Positions 15,816 to 22,709 of a stretch of 64,000 nt of DNA are shown piece by piece. The notes under the pieces are model-generated. The model saw only the letters and a program-made list of their open reading frames with translations. It did not search any database and had not been told where the DNA came from. Position numbers and translations under genes: made by a program. The stretch is from positions 620,001 to 684,000 of the forward strand of contig CP102272.1 in NCBI GenBank assembly GCA_025149125.1, written 5' to 3'. Every line of letters starts with the position of its first letter. The stretch's first letter is position 1. The stretch comes from [Clostridium] asparagiforme DSM 15981. Its GTDB lineage: Bacteria > Bacillota > Clostridia > Lachnospirales > Lachnospiraceae.

Positions 15816-17417
15816 ATGGAATTAATAAAAAAGCAGATACATATGAACCAGTTCAAGGGAACCGTGACCACTCAGATTACGCTGGATGACGATTTCATTG
15901 TGCCGGACACCATGGACGACATGGCCCAGGTGATGCTGGACACCGGGGAGATCCAGATTGAATCCGTAAAAAACCAGGGGGAAAAGGTGGCGGTGAAGGG
16001 CAAGCTGGAATTCCAGGTGCTGTACCGCAAGGAGGGCGGCGGGCTTCAGACCCTGGGCGGAAGCATCCCCTTCGACGAGACCATCAACGCGCCGGATCTG
16101 GAGGAAAAGGATTACGTCGGGCTAAACTGGATGCTGGAGGACTTAAATGCGGAGATGATCAACTCCCGCAAGCTGGGCGTTCAGGCCATCATCACCCTGC
16201 AGGTGCGCATCGAGACGCTGCGGGATGTGGAGGCAGCGGTGGATGTGGACATGGGAAACGGGGGCTTTGCGGCCCAGACACCCGGGGATGCGACAGGCCC
16301 GGCTCAGATCGAGACCTTAAAGCGCACAGTCAACGTGGCCGCCATCGCCGTCCGGCGCAAGGATACCTACCGCATGAAGGAGGAGATTTCCCTGACCGGC
16401 GGCAAGCCCAACATCGGCCGCCTGCTGTGGCGGGAGATGAAGCTGCGGGACGTGACCACCAAACCGCTGGACGGGAAATTACATATTGACGGGGATTTGA
16501 GCGTGTTCGCCATCTACCAGGCGGAGGATGAAAACATGCCGATGCAGTGGCTGGAGGAGACGCTTCCCTTCTCGGGCGACCTGGATTTGAGCGATGCGGT
16601 GGAGGAGATGGTGCCTATGGTCACCGTGCGCCTGGCCCACAAGGATCTGGAGCCAAAACCGGACTACGACGGGGAGATGCGGGAGCTGGATGTGGATGCG
16701 GTGCTGGAGCTGGATATCAAGCTGTACCAGGAACAGGACGTTGAGCTGTTAAGCGATATGTATTCCACCAGCCGGGAGGTGGAGCTGACCAGGTCCCAGG
16801 CCTGTTTCGACCAGATGCTGACCAAAAACGTCTGCAAATGCAAGGTCAGCGAGAAGCTGGAGTTGTCCGGGGCCGAGCGCATTTTACAGATCTGCCACAA
16901 CGAGGGTACGATCAAGCTGGACGACGTAGAGATTGGGGAGGACAATATCCAGATCGACGGCGTTCTGGAGGTGAGCCTTTTGTATCTGACCAGCGACGAC
17001 GAATCGCCGGTGCAGGCGGCGGTGGAGCAGGTGCCTTTCCACTGTACCGCAGAGGCCAGAGGTGTCACAAAGGACAGCGTGTACCAGCTCAACACCGGTT
17101 TGGAGCAGCTGACCGCCGTGATGATGGGCGGCGAGATGGTGGAGATCAAGGCGGTGCTGGCCTTGGATTTCCTGGTGTTGCAGCCGGTCTGCGAGCCGGT
17201 GATTACCGGGGCGCAGGTGAACCCGATGGATATGCAGAAACTGCAGGAACTTCCGGGTATTGTGGGCTATATCGTGCAGCCTGACGACACGCTGTGGAAC
17301 ATTGCTAAAAAATTCCACACCACGGTGGGAAATATCATTTCCACCAACGAGCTGGCGGACGACAAGGTAAAGGGCGGCATGCGCCTTCTGCTGGTGAAGG
17401 AGATCGCCCAGCCGTGA
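15816..17417 (+). CDS. SipL-like spore morphogenetic protein (SPOCS repeats + LysM)
   Basis: 533 residues with two or three SPOCS (DUF3794) domains: about 30-150, about 170-300 and about 330-460, each with a 'K.ELEFQVLY'-type core. A C-terminal LysM domain follows (about 484-528: VQPDDTLWNIAKKFHTTV). In Clostridioides difficile, SipL of this architecture binds SpoIVA to attach the coat to the forespore. That role is inferred here from domain order and from the coat genes nearby. The start MELIKKQIHMN is the usual N-terminus of the family. No separate ribosome binding site exists outside the upstream hairpin. A terminator follows at 17439. Confidence 0.88.
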   Translation: MELIKKQIHMNQFKGTVTTQITLDDDFIVPDTMDDMAQVMLDTGEIQIESVKNQGEKVAVKGKLEFQVLYRKEGGGLQTLGGSIPFDETINAPDLEEKDYVGLNWMLEDLNAEMINSRKLGVQAIITLQVRIETLRDVEAAVDVDMGNGGFAAQTPGDATGPAQIETLKRTVNVAAIAVRRKDTYRMKEEISLTGGKPNIGRLLWREMKLRDVTTKPLDGKLHIDGDLSVFAIYQAEDENMPMQWLEETLPFSGDLDLSDAVEEMVPMVTVRLAHKDLEPKPDYDGEMRELDVDAVLELDIKLYQEQDVELLSDMYSTSREVELTRSQACFDQMLTKNVCKCKVSEKLELSGAERILQICHNEGTIKLDDVEIGEDNIQIDGVLEVSLLYLTSDDESPVQAAVEQVPFHCTAEARGVTKDSVYQLNTGLEQLTAVMMGGEMVEIKAVLALDFLVLQPVCEPVITGAQVNPMDMQKLQELPGIVGYIVQPDDTLWNIAKKFHTTVGNIISTNELADDKVKGGMRLLLVKEIAQP

Positions 17418-17438
17418 GAAAACAGGGGATATAAGGAG

Positions 17439-17476
17439 GCGGAGAGCCATGGGAATACCGGTGGCTCCCCGCTTTT
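17439..17476 (+). terminator. terminator of the sipL-like gene
   Basis: Twelve-position stem (17439-17450 with 17461-17472, two mismatches), ten-base loop, then TTTTGTTT. Confidence 0.75.
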
Positions 17477-17570
17477 GTTTGCCCGCCGCGAACCCTCAAA
17501 GCGCGGCCCAACGGGAAAAGCTGTTTGCATTCGCGGGCATTTAATGTTAAATTATTGGTAGATTCAAAAA

Positions 17571-17658
17571 GCCGGTTCCGCCGCAATTCCTGCGGAGTCC
17601 GGCGTCCCACGCAGCAGACGGATATCCGGGCATTATGCCCGCCGCCGCTGCGGGCATA
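17571..17658 (+). promoter_or_regulatory. GC-rich leader with competing hairpins before the dehydrogenase gene
   Basis: The 297-bp gap between the sipL-like gene and the dehydrogenase holds no reading frame. It contains one hairpin at 17571-17603, and then a TATGCCC segment (17634-17640) that can pair either with GGGCA just upstream (17628-17632) or with CGGGCATA downstream (17651-17658). The two pairings exclude one another. No T-tract is present. Confidence 0.35.
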
Positions 17659-17714
17659 AAATGGGGCCGGGCCGGTAAGCGGGCGGCGCGGACATACAAC
17701 AAGGAGGATGGAAC

Positions 17715-18677
17715 ATGAAAATCGTAGTGCTGGAACCCCTCGGCGTGAGCGGGGCGTATGTGGACAAGCTGGCGGAGGGCCTGAGAGCGGCCGGGCATGA
17801 ACTGATATACTGGGACACAAAGGTGACGGACACGCCGTCCCTCATTGAGCGGGGGCAGGACGCGGACATCCTGGTGGTGGCCAATATGCCCTTAAAGGGC
17901 GAGGTCATCGAGGGCTGCCCCAGGGTCAAATACATCGCGGTTGCCTTCACGGGCGTGGATCATGTGGATCTTGCGGCCTGCAGGAAGCGGGGGATCGCGG
18001 TGAGCAACGCGGCCGGATATTCCACAAACGCGGTGGCGGAGCTGGTGTTCGGCCTGGCCATCGGCCTGTACCGCAGCATCCCGGCCTGCGATCACAGAGC
18101 GCGCACCGGAGGCACCAAGGACGGGCTGGTGGGGCCTGAGCTTCACGGAAAAACCATGGGCATCGTGGGCACCGGGGCCATCGGCCGCCGGGTGGCCGCC
18201 ATTGCGTCGGCTTTCGGCTGTAAGCTTCTGGCCTATAGCCGCACGGAGCGGGAGGAGATGAAGGCCCTGGGCGCGGCGTATGTGACCCTGGAGGAGCTGA
18301 TGGAGCGAAGCGACATCGTTTCCCTTCACGTGCCGGTGACCGACGGCACCAGAGGGCTGATCGGGCGGGAGCTGTTGGCGAAAATGAAGAAGAGCGCCAT
18401 TCTGATCAACACGGCCAGAGGGCCGGTGGTGGACAACGCCGCCCTGGCGGAGGCCCTGGAGAACGGCTCCATCGCGGGAGCGGGAATCGACGTGTTCGAC
18501 ATGGAGCCGCCCATTCCCGGGGATTATCCGCTGCTCACGGCGCCCCACACCATCCTGACGCCCCACGTGGCCTTTGCCACGGACGAGGCCATGGAAATCC
18601 GGGCGGATATCACCATTTCCAATATCGAGCACTGGATCGCCGGGGATCAGATCAATGTGATACTTTCCGGGAATTAA
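17715..18677 (+). CDS. D-isomer-specific 2-hydroxyacid dehydrogenase
   Basis: 320-residue NAD(P)-dependent dehydrogenase of the D-2-hydroxyacid/phosphoglycerate family. The dinucleotide motif GTGAIG lies at 152-157. The catalytic trio is visible: Arg235 in NTARG, Glu264 in DMEPP, and His284 in TPHVAF. The substrate is not deducible; lactate, glycerate and 2-oxo-acid reductases all share this plan. AAGGAGGATG precedes the ATG. The next gene begins in the bases after its stop codon, so the two are co-transcribed. Confidence 0.92.
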   Translation: MKIVVLEPLGVSGAYVDKLAEGLRAAGHELIYWDTKVTDTPSLIERGQDADILVVANMPLKGEVIEGCPRVKYIAVAFTGVDHVDLAACRKRGIAVSNAAGYSTNAVAELVFGLAIGLYRSIPACDHRARTGGTKDGLVGPELHGKTMGIVGTGAIGRRVAAIASAFGCKLLAYSRTEREEMKALGAAYVTLEELMERSDIVSLHVPVTDGTRGLIGRELLAKMKKSAILINTARGPVVDNAALAEALENGSIAGAGIDVFDMEPPIPGDYPLLTAPHTILTPHVAFATDEAMEIRADITISNIEHWIAGDQINVILSGN

Positions 18678-18689
18678 ATGGAGAGCCGG

Positions 18690-19220
18690 ATGATACGGTA
18701 TCTGGGGCCGGAGGAAAAGCCGCTCTGCCGCCCGCTCTGGGAGGAAGCTTTTCCCGAGGATACGCGGGAATTTCTGGACAATTATTTTGAGCGTAAAATG
18801 AAAGAGAACCGGGTTCTGGCCGCTTTGGACGGAGAGAGCGGCCCCGGAATCATGGCGCGGGTGGTAAACGCACAGGCATTTTTGAGCGGTTTTGGCGTAA
18901 ATGGGGACTGTCCCTGCCCGGAGATGGAGGTCCCGCTGGTGATATGGGATGCGCAGATCAAGGAGAACAACGGTCTGTTTTGCTGGCGCTTAAATGCAAA
19001 CGGTTCCACGCTCAGACGCCCCGGGGCGTCGGGAGGCGTGGGGCCGGATGGCGCCGGACTTCTCGTCTCCTCCGAGGCGCTGGCGCTGACGCCCGGCCAG
19101 CTTGCGGCGTGGCTCTGGGGATACCGGTCCCTGGAGGAGTTGGAGCCGGACAGTGGAATTCCCTACTGGTGCGGATTTGTGCGCACCTTAAAGGGAGTGT
19201 TTCTCGACGAGGTGGTCTGA
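18690..19220 (+). pseudogene. Eis-like acetyltransferase remnant with GNAT core missing
   Basis: 176 residues. The first 45 (MIRYLGPEEKPLCRPLWEEAF) look like the start of Eis-like GNAT proteins. From about residue 52 (MARVVNAQAFLSGF) onward the sequence is like the C-terminal sterol-carrier-like domain of the same family, ending in a WLWGYRSLEEL segment. Eis-like proteins are about 390-420 residues, and the acetyl-CoA-binding core between these parts is absent although the frame stays open. This reads as an in-frame internal deletion, so it is probably not an acetyltransferase. Start 18690 has GGAGAG upstream; ATG 18678, directly after the dehydrogenase stop, is an alternative. Confidence 0.6.
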
Positions 19221-19258
19221 CGGGCCCGTCCCGCGCGAGGTGGAAGGAGTGTAATCAG

Positions 19259-19987
19259 ATGGATGAAAAACTGGAAACATTGAGACAATGGATCGCAGAG
19301 AGCCATAACATTGTATTTTTCGGCGGCGCGGGCGTGTCCACGGAGAGCGGGATTCCGGATTTCCGCAGCGTGGACGGCCTTTACAACCAGCAGTACGCCT
19401 ACCCGCCGGAGACCATCATCAGCCACAGCTTTTATGTGCGTTATCCGGAAGAATTTTACCGCTTCTACAAGGACCGCATGCTGTTTGCGGACGCAAAACC
19501 CAACGCGGCCCACCGGGCGCTTGCAAAGCTGGAGGCGGACGGCAGACTGAAGGCCGTGATCACCCAGAACATCGACGGCCTGCACCAGATGGCCGGGAGC
19601 CGGGAGGTGCTGGAGCTGCACGGCAGCGTCCACCGCAACTACTGCACCCGCTGCGGGAAATTTTACAGCCTGGACGACGTGATCCGCAGCGAGGGAGTGC
19701 CCCGCTGCGACTGCGGCGGCACGGTTAAGCCGGACGTGGTGCTCTATGAGGAAGGGCTGGACAGCAATACGCTGGAAAAGTCCGTCCGCTACATCCGCCA
19801 GGCGGACATGCTGATCATCGGGGGCACCTCCCTGGTGGTATACCCGGCGGCGGGCCTGATCGACTATTACCGCGGCAGCAAATTGGTGCTGATCAACAAG
19901 GACGCCACCGCCCGGGATTCCCAGGCGGATCTGGTCATCAACGGCAGGATCGGGGAGGTCCTGGGAGCGGTCAGCGGCGTTCAATAA
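19259..19987 (+). CDS. cobB: NAD-dependent protein deacylase (sirtuin)
   Basis: 242 residues. It removes acyl groups from protein lysines using NAD. The Rossmann motif GAGVSTESGIPDFRS lies at about 23-37, TQNIDGLHQ at 102-110, the catalytic His121 in LELHGSVHR, zinc-binding Cys129/132 and Cys150/152, and GTSLVVYPAAGL near the C-terminus. Length and order are those of bacterial class II/U sirtuins. The long frame extends upstream, but ATG 19259 has AAGGAG at the right distance and gives the normal N-terminus. It lies 38 bp after the Eis-like remnant and ahead of an aldo/keto reductase, all one direction. Confidence 0.95.
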   Translation: MDEKLETLRQWIAESHNIVFFGGAGVSTESGIPDFRSVDGLYNQQYAYPPETIISHSFYVRYPEEFYRFYKDRMLFADAKPNAAHRALAKLEADGRLKAVITQNIDGLHQMAGSREVLELHGSVHRNYCTRCGKFYSLDDVIRSEGVPRCDCGGTVKPDVVLYEEGLDSNTLEKSVRYIRQADMLIIGGTSLVVYPAAGLIDYYRGSKLVLINKDATARDSQADLVINGRIGEVLGAVSGVQ

Positions 19988-20012
19988 AATTCCAAGAAAG
20001 CAGGTAAACGAT

Positions 20013-21002
20013 ATGTATACAGCAGCAGAAAACCGGTACGACACCATGAAATACCGCCGCTGCGGCAGGAGCGGAGTGCTTCTCCCGGCGATTTCCCTGG
20101 GCCTCTGGCAGAATTTCGGTCTGGAAAAGCCCCTGGAAGAACAGCGGCAGATTCTTTGCAGGGCCTTTGACCTGGGCATCACCCATTTTGATCTGGCCAA
20201 CAATTACGGGCATCCGGCCAGGGGAAAAGCGGAGGAGAATTTCGGAGCCATTTTAAAGTCGGATCTCATGCCTTACCGGGATGAACTCTTCATCTCCACC
20301 AAGGCGGGGTACGATTTCTGGCCCGGCCCCTACGGCAACTGGGGCTCCCGGAAATACCTGATCGCCAGCCTGGATTCCAGCTTAAAACGCATGGGACTGG
20401 ATTACGTGGACGTATTTTACCACCACCGCCCGGACCCGGAGACGCCCCTTGAGGAAACTATGGGAGCGCTGTCGGACATCGTGCGCCGGGGGAAGGCGCT
20501 GTACGTGGGCATTTCCAACTACCAGGCCGACGAGGCGTCCAGGGCCATTGCCATTTTAAAGGCCAACGGCACACCCTGTCTGATCCACCAGCCCCGGTAC
20601 AACATGTTCGAGCGCTGGGTGGAGGACGGCCTTTTGGGCGTTCTGGACCGGGGCGGCGTGGGCTGCATCTGTTTCAGCCCTCTGGCCCAGGGCGCGCTCA
20701 CCGGCCGTTATCTGAACGGAATTCCGGAGGGGTCCCGGGCGTCCAGAGCGGGCACCACCATCGGCGGACGGTACCTGACCGAGGACAAGCTGGCGAAGAT
20801 CCGGGCGTTAAACGGGATTGCGGCGGACCGGGGGCAGAGCCTGGCGCAGATGGCGCTCTGCTGGGTGCTCCGGCGCAGGGAGGTAACCTCGGTCCTGATC
20901 GGAGCCAGCAGCACGGCCCAGCTGGAGGACAACGTGATGTCCTTAAACCGGATGGAATTCACCGCGGACGAGCTGCAGGCCATTGAGAATATCCTGAAAT
21001 GA
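20013..21002 (+). CDS. aldo/keto reductase of the MgrA/YghZ (AKR14) type
   Basis: 329-residue NADPH-dependent oxidoreductase with the AKR tetrad: Asp60, Tyr65 in ANNYG, Lys97 in STKAG, and His137 or His138 in FYHHRPD. GKAEENFG and WNPGPYG-like segments match the E. coli YghZ group, which reduces L-glyceraldehyde 3-phosphate and methylglyoxal. That substrate is an inference from similarity. The N-terminus MYTAAENRYD...YRRCGRSG is the usual one for this branch, so the first ATG is right. It follows the sirtuin by 25 bp. Confidence 0.92.
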   Translation: MYTAAENRYDTMKYRRCGRSGVLLPAISLGLWQNFGLEKPLEEQRQILCRAFDLGITHFDLANNYGHPARGKAEENFGAILKSDLMPYRDELFISTKAGYDFWPGPYGNWGSRKYLIASLDSSLKRMGLDYVDVFYHHRPDPETPLEETMGALSDIVRRGKALYVGISNYQADEASRAIAILKANGTPCLIHQPRYNMFERWVEDGLLGVLDRGGVGCICFSPLAQGALTGRYLNGIPEGSRASRAGTTIGGRYLTEDKLAKIRALNGIAADRGQSLAQMALCWVLRRREVTSVLIGASSTAQLEDNVMSLNRMEFTADELQAIENILK

Positions 21003-21023
21003 CGAAAAGGGAGCGGACAAGTT

Positions 21024-21254
21024 ATGAATGAAAAGCCGAATTACGAGGTGGGCGATATCGTCAAACTGAAAAAGCCCCATCCCTGCGGCAGCAGCCAGTG
21101 GGAGATTCTGCGGGTGGGCGCGGACTTCCGCCTCAGCTGCATGGGCTGCGGGCACCAGATCATGGTGCCCCGCAAGCTGGTGGAGAAGAATACCAGGGGG
21201 CTGACTAAAAAGGGCGCGGCGGCTGAAACGAACGGCAAAAACCTCGAAAAATAA
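21024..21254 (+). CDS. DUF951 family small protein
   Basis: 76 residues with the DUF951 signature: VGDIVKLKKPHPCGS, WEILRVGADFRLSCMGCGHQIMVPR. These are short basic proteins, often encoded next to rpsF or a mechanosensitive channel gene in Firmicutes, with cysteines suggestive of metal or nucleic-acid binding but no proven function. AAAAGGGAG precedes the ATG. It is the last gene before the ribosomal protein operon, whose own promoter starts 33 bp later. The C-terminal 20 residues are lysine and alanine rich and probably disordered. Confidence 0.88.
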   Translation: MNEKPNYEVGDIVKLKKPHPCGSSQWEILRVGADFRLSCMGCGHQIMVPRKLVEKNTRGLTKKGAAAETNGKNLEK

Positions 21255-21286
21255 CATAAAAACCCGTAAAAACCCGAAAAAACAGC

Positions 21287-21365
21287 TTGCTTTTGTCCGG
21301 TAAATTTGGTACAATAATACTCCGTGACATATTATATCCTTGCTCCCGTAACTGAAAGCGGGGGC
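21287..21365 (+). promoter_or_regulatory. rpsF operon promoter and leader hairpin
   Basis: TTGCTT (21287-21292) and TACAAT (21310-21315), 17-base spacing. The leader carries a hairpin (21342-21348 with 21358-21365) with a CCCG-containing arm, placed where the S6:S18 autoregulatory element of rpsF leaders is expected. Identity of the hairpin as that element is a guess. Confidence 0.55.
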
Positions 21366-21391
21366 CAGAGACCATAAGGAGGTAAAGCAAG

Positions 21392-21679
21392 ATGAACAAG
21401 TATGAATTAACCGTTGTTCTGAATGTGAAGCTGGAAGACGAAGAGCGCGCAGCAGCACTGGAAAAGGTAAAGGGTTACATTACCCGTTTCGGTGGTACCG
21501 TGACCAACGTAGATGAGTGGGGTAAGAAGAGACTTGCATATGAGATCCAGAAGATGCACGAAGCTTACTACTACTTCATTCAGTTTGAGTCCGATTCTGT
21601 ATGCCCGAACGAAGTTGAAGCACACATTCGTATTATGGAACCAGTGATCAGATACTTATGCGTGAGAGTGGACGCATAA
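21392..21679 (+). CDS. rpsF: 30S ribosomal protein S6
   Basis: 95 residues, normal length, with the ferredoxin-like fold sequence MNKYELTVVLNVKLEDE, the VDEWGKKRLAYEI strand and the C-terminal MEPVIRYLCVRVD. S6 binds S18 in the platform of the small subunit. AAGGAGG lies ahead of the ATG. First gene of the conserved rpsF-ssb-rpsR operon with its own promoter. Confidence 0.97.
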   Translation: MNKYELTVVLNVKLEDEERAAALEKVKGYITRFGGTVTNVDEWGKKRLAYEIQKMHEAYYYFIQFESDSVCPNEVEAHIRIMEPVIRYLCVRVDA

Positions 21680-21718
21680 TCTCAGCCGCATAAGAAGTTA
21701 AAAAGGAAGAGTGATCGT

Positions 21719-22177
21719 ATGAACAGAGTTATCTTAATGGGAAGATTGACCAGAGACCCGGAAGTCAGATATTCGCAGGGCGAGCGCTCCATGGCGATTG
21801 CCCGCTACACTCTTGCGGTAGACCGCAGAGGGCGCAGAAACCAGGACAACGGAGAGCAGTCGGCCGATTTCATCAACTGTGTGGCCTTTGACCGCGCGGG
21901 CGAGTTCGCCGAGAAGTATTTCCGTCAGGGCATGAGAGTATTGGTGTCCGGAAGACTCCAGACAGGTAGCTATGTTAACAAAGACGGTCAGAAAGTATAC
22001 ACCACCGAGGTTATCCTGGACGACCAGGAGTTCGCCGACAGCAAGGGCGCATCCTCTGATATGGGCGGCTACGGACAGTCCGCTCCGGCCCAGAGACCGG
22101 CCCCTGCCAGCGCGATTGGTGATGGGTTTATGAACATTCCTGACGGAGTGGAGGACGAGGGCCTTCCGTTTAACTAG
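21719..22177 (+). CDS. ssb: single-stranded DNA-binding protein
   Basis: 152 residues: an OB-fold in the first 105 (MNRVILMGRLTRDPEVRYS, DFINCVAFDRAGEFAEKYF, VSGRLQTGSYVNKDGQKVYTTEV), then a Gly/Pro/Ala-rich flexible tail. The tail ends in an acidic tip, GLPFN, in place of the textbook DDDIPF; the amphipathic Leu-Pro-Phe core needed to bind partner proteins is still present. It coats single-stranded DNA during replication and repair. Good ribosome binding site AAAAGGAAG; 39 bp after rpsF. Confidence 0.96.
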   Translation: MNRVILMGRLTRDPEVRYSQGERSMAIARYTLAVDRRGRRNQDNGEQSADFINCVAFDRAGEFAEKYFRQGMRVLVSGRLQTGSYVNKDGQKVYTTEVILDDQEFADSKGASSDMGGYGQSAPAQRPAPASAIGDGFMNIPDGVEDEGLPFN

Positions 22178-22214
22178 GATGTTCCACTGCAGATCATAAA
22201 GGAGGACAACACCA

Positions 22215-22484
22215 ATGGCATTTAATAAATCAGACAGACCGGATGGCGCTAAGATGAGAAGACCGGGCGGAATGCGCAGAAGAAAAAAAGTTTGCGTTTT
22301 CTGCGGTGACAAGAACGGCACCATCGATTACAAGGATGTAAATAAGTTAAAAAGATATGTATCCGAGAGAGGTAAAATTCTTCCCAGAAGAATTACCGGC
22401 AACTGTGCGAAGCACCAGAGAGCCCTGACCGTAGCCATCAAGCGCGCGCGTCACATCGCTCTGATGCCCTACACCTGCGATTAA
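22215..22484 (+). CDS. rpsR: 30S ribosomal protein S18
   Basis: 89 residues with the C+ (cysteine-containing) form: [10 protein letters not shown] near residues 26-35 and a third cysteine in GNCAKHQ, which with the others can hold zinc. The rest ([40 protein letters not shown]) is typical S18. AAGGAGGA precedes the ATG. Last gene of rpsF-ssb-rpsR, followed by a strong terminator. Confidence 0.97.
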   Translation: MAFNKSDRPDGAKMRRPGGMRRRKKVCVFCGDKNGTIDYKDVNKLKRYVSERGKILPRRITGNCAKHQRALTVAIKRARHIALMPYTCD

Positions 22485-22525
22485 TTGACGCGGGCAACGC
22501 TGTAAGCGGAATACGGATTTTATGG

Positions 22526-22562
22526 ACGGGTTCGTCGCGAATATGCGACGGGCCCGTTTTTT
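22526..22562 (+). terminator. terminator of the rpsF-ssb-rpsR operon
   Basis: Thirteen-pair stem (22526-22538 with 22545-22556, two G-T pairs), loop GAATAT, then TTTTTT. Confidence 0.9.
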
Positions 22563-22580
22563 GACCCGGGGATGCGTTAT

Positions 22581-22677
22581 CGTATGAACATTTGACGAGG
22601 TATTCCACGAGTCTAATGTGAATCCATGCCGAAACACTTCGTGAGGTCTTTTACGAACCGAGTGTTTATGGTAGAAT
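22581..22677 (+). promoter_or_regulatory. promoter module of the M3 peptidase gene (copy 1)
   Basis: TTTTAC (22649-22654) and TAGAAT (22672-22677) are 17 bases apart. They are embedded in a sequence repeated at 28231-28281: CGTATGAA, then GAGGTCTTT, then ACGA, then GTTTATGGTARAATGG. Here the GAGGT...ACGA part occurs twice (22597-22610 and 22643-22656). Confidence 0.55.
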
Positions 22678-22709
22678 GGACCTATCAAGGATCAGGGGAG
22701 GCCGGAGTT

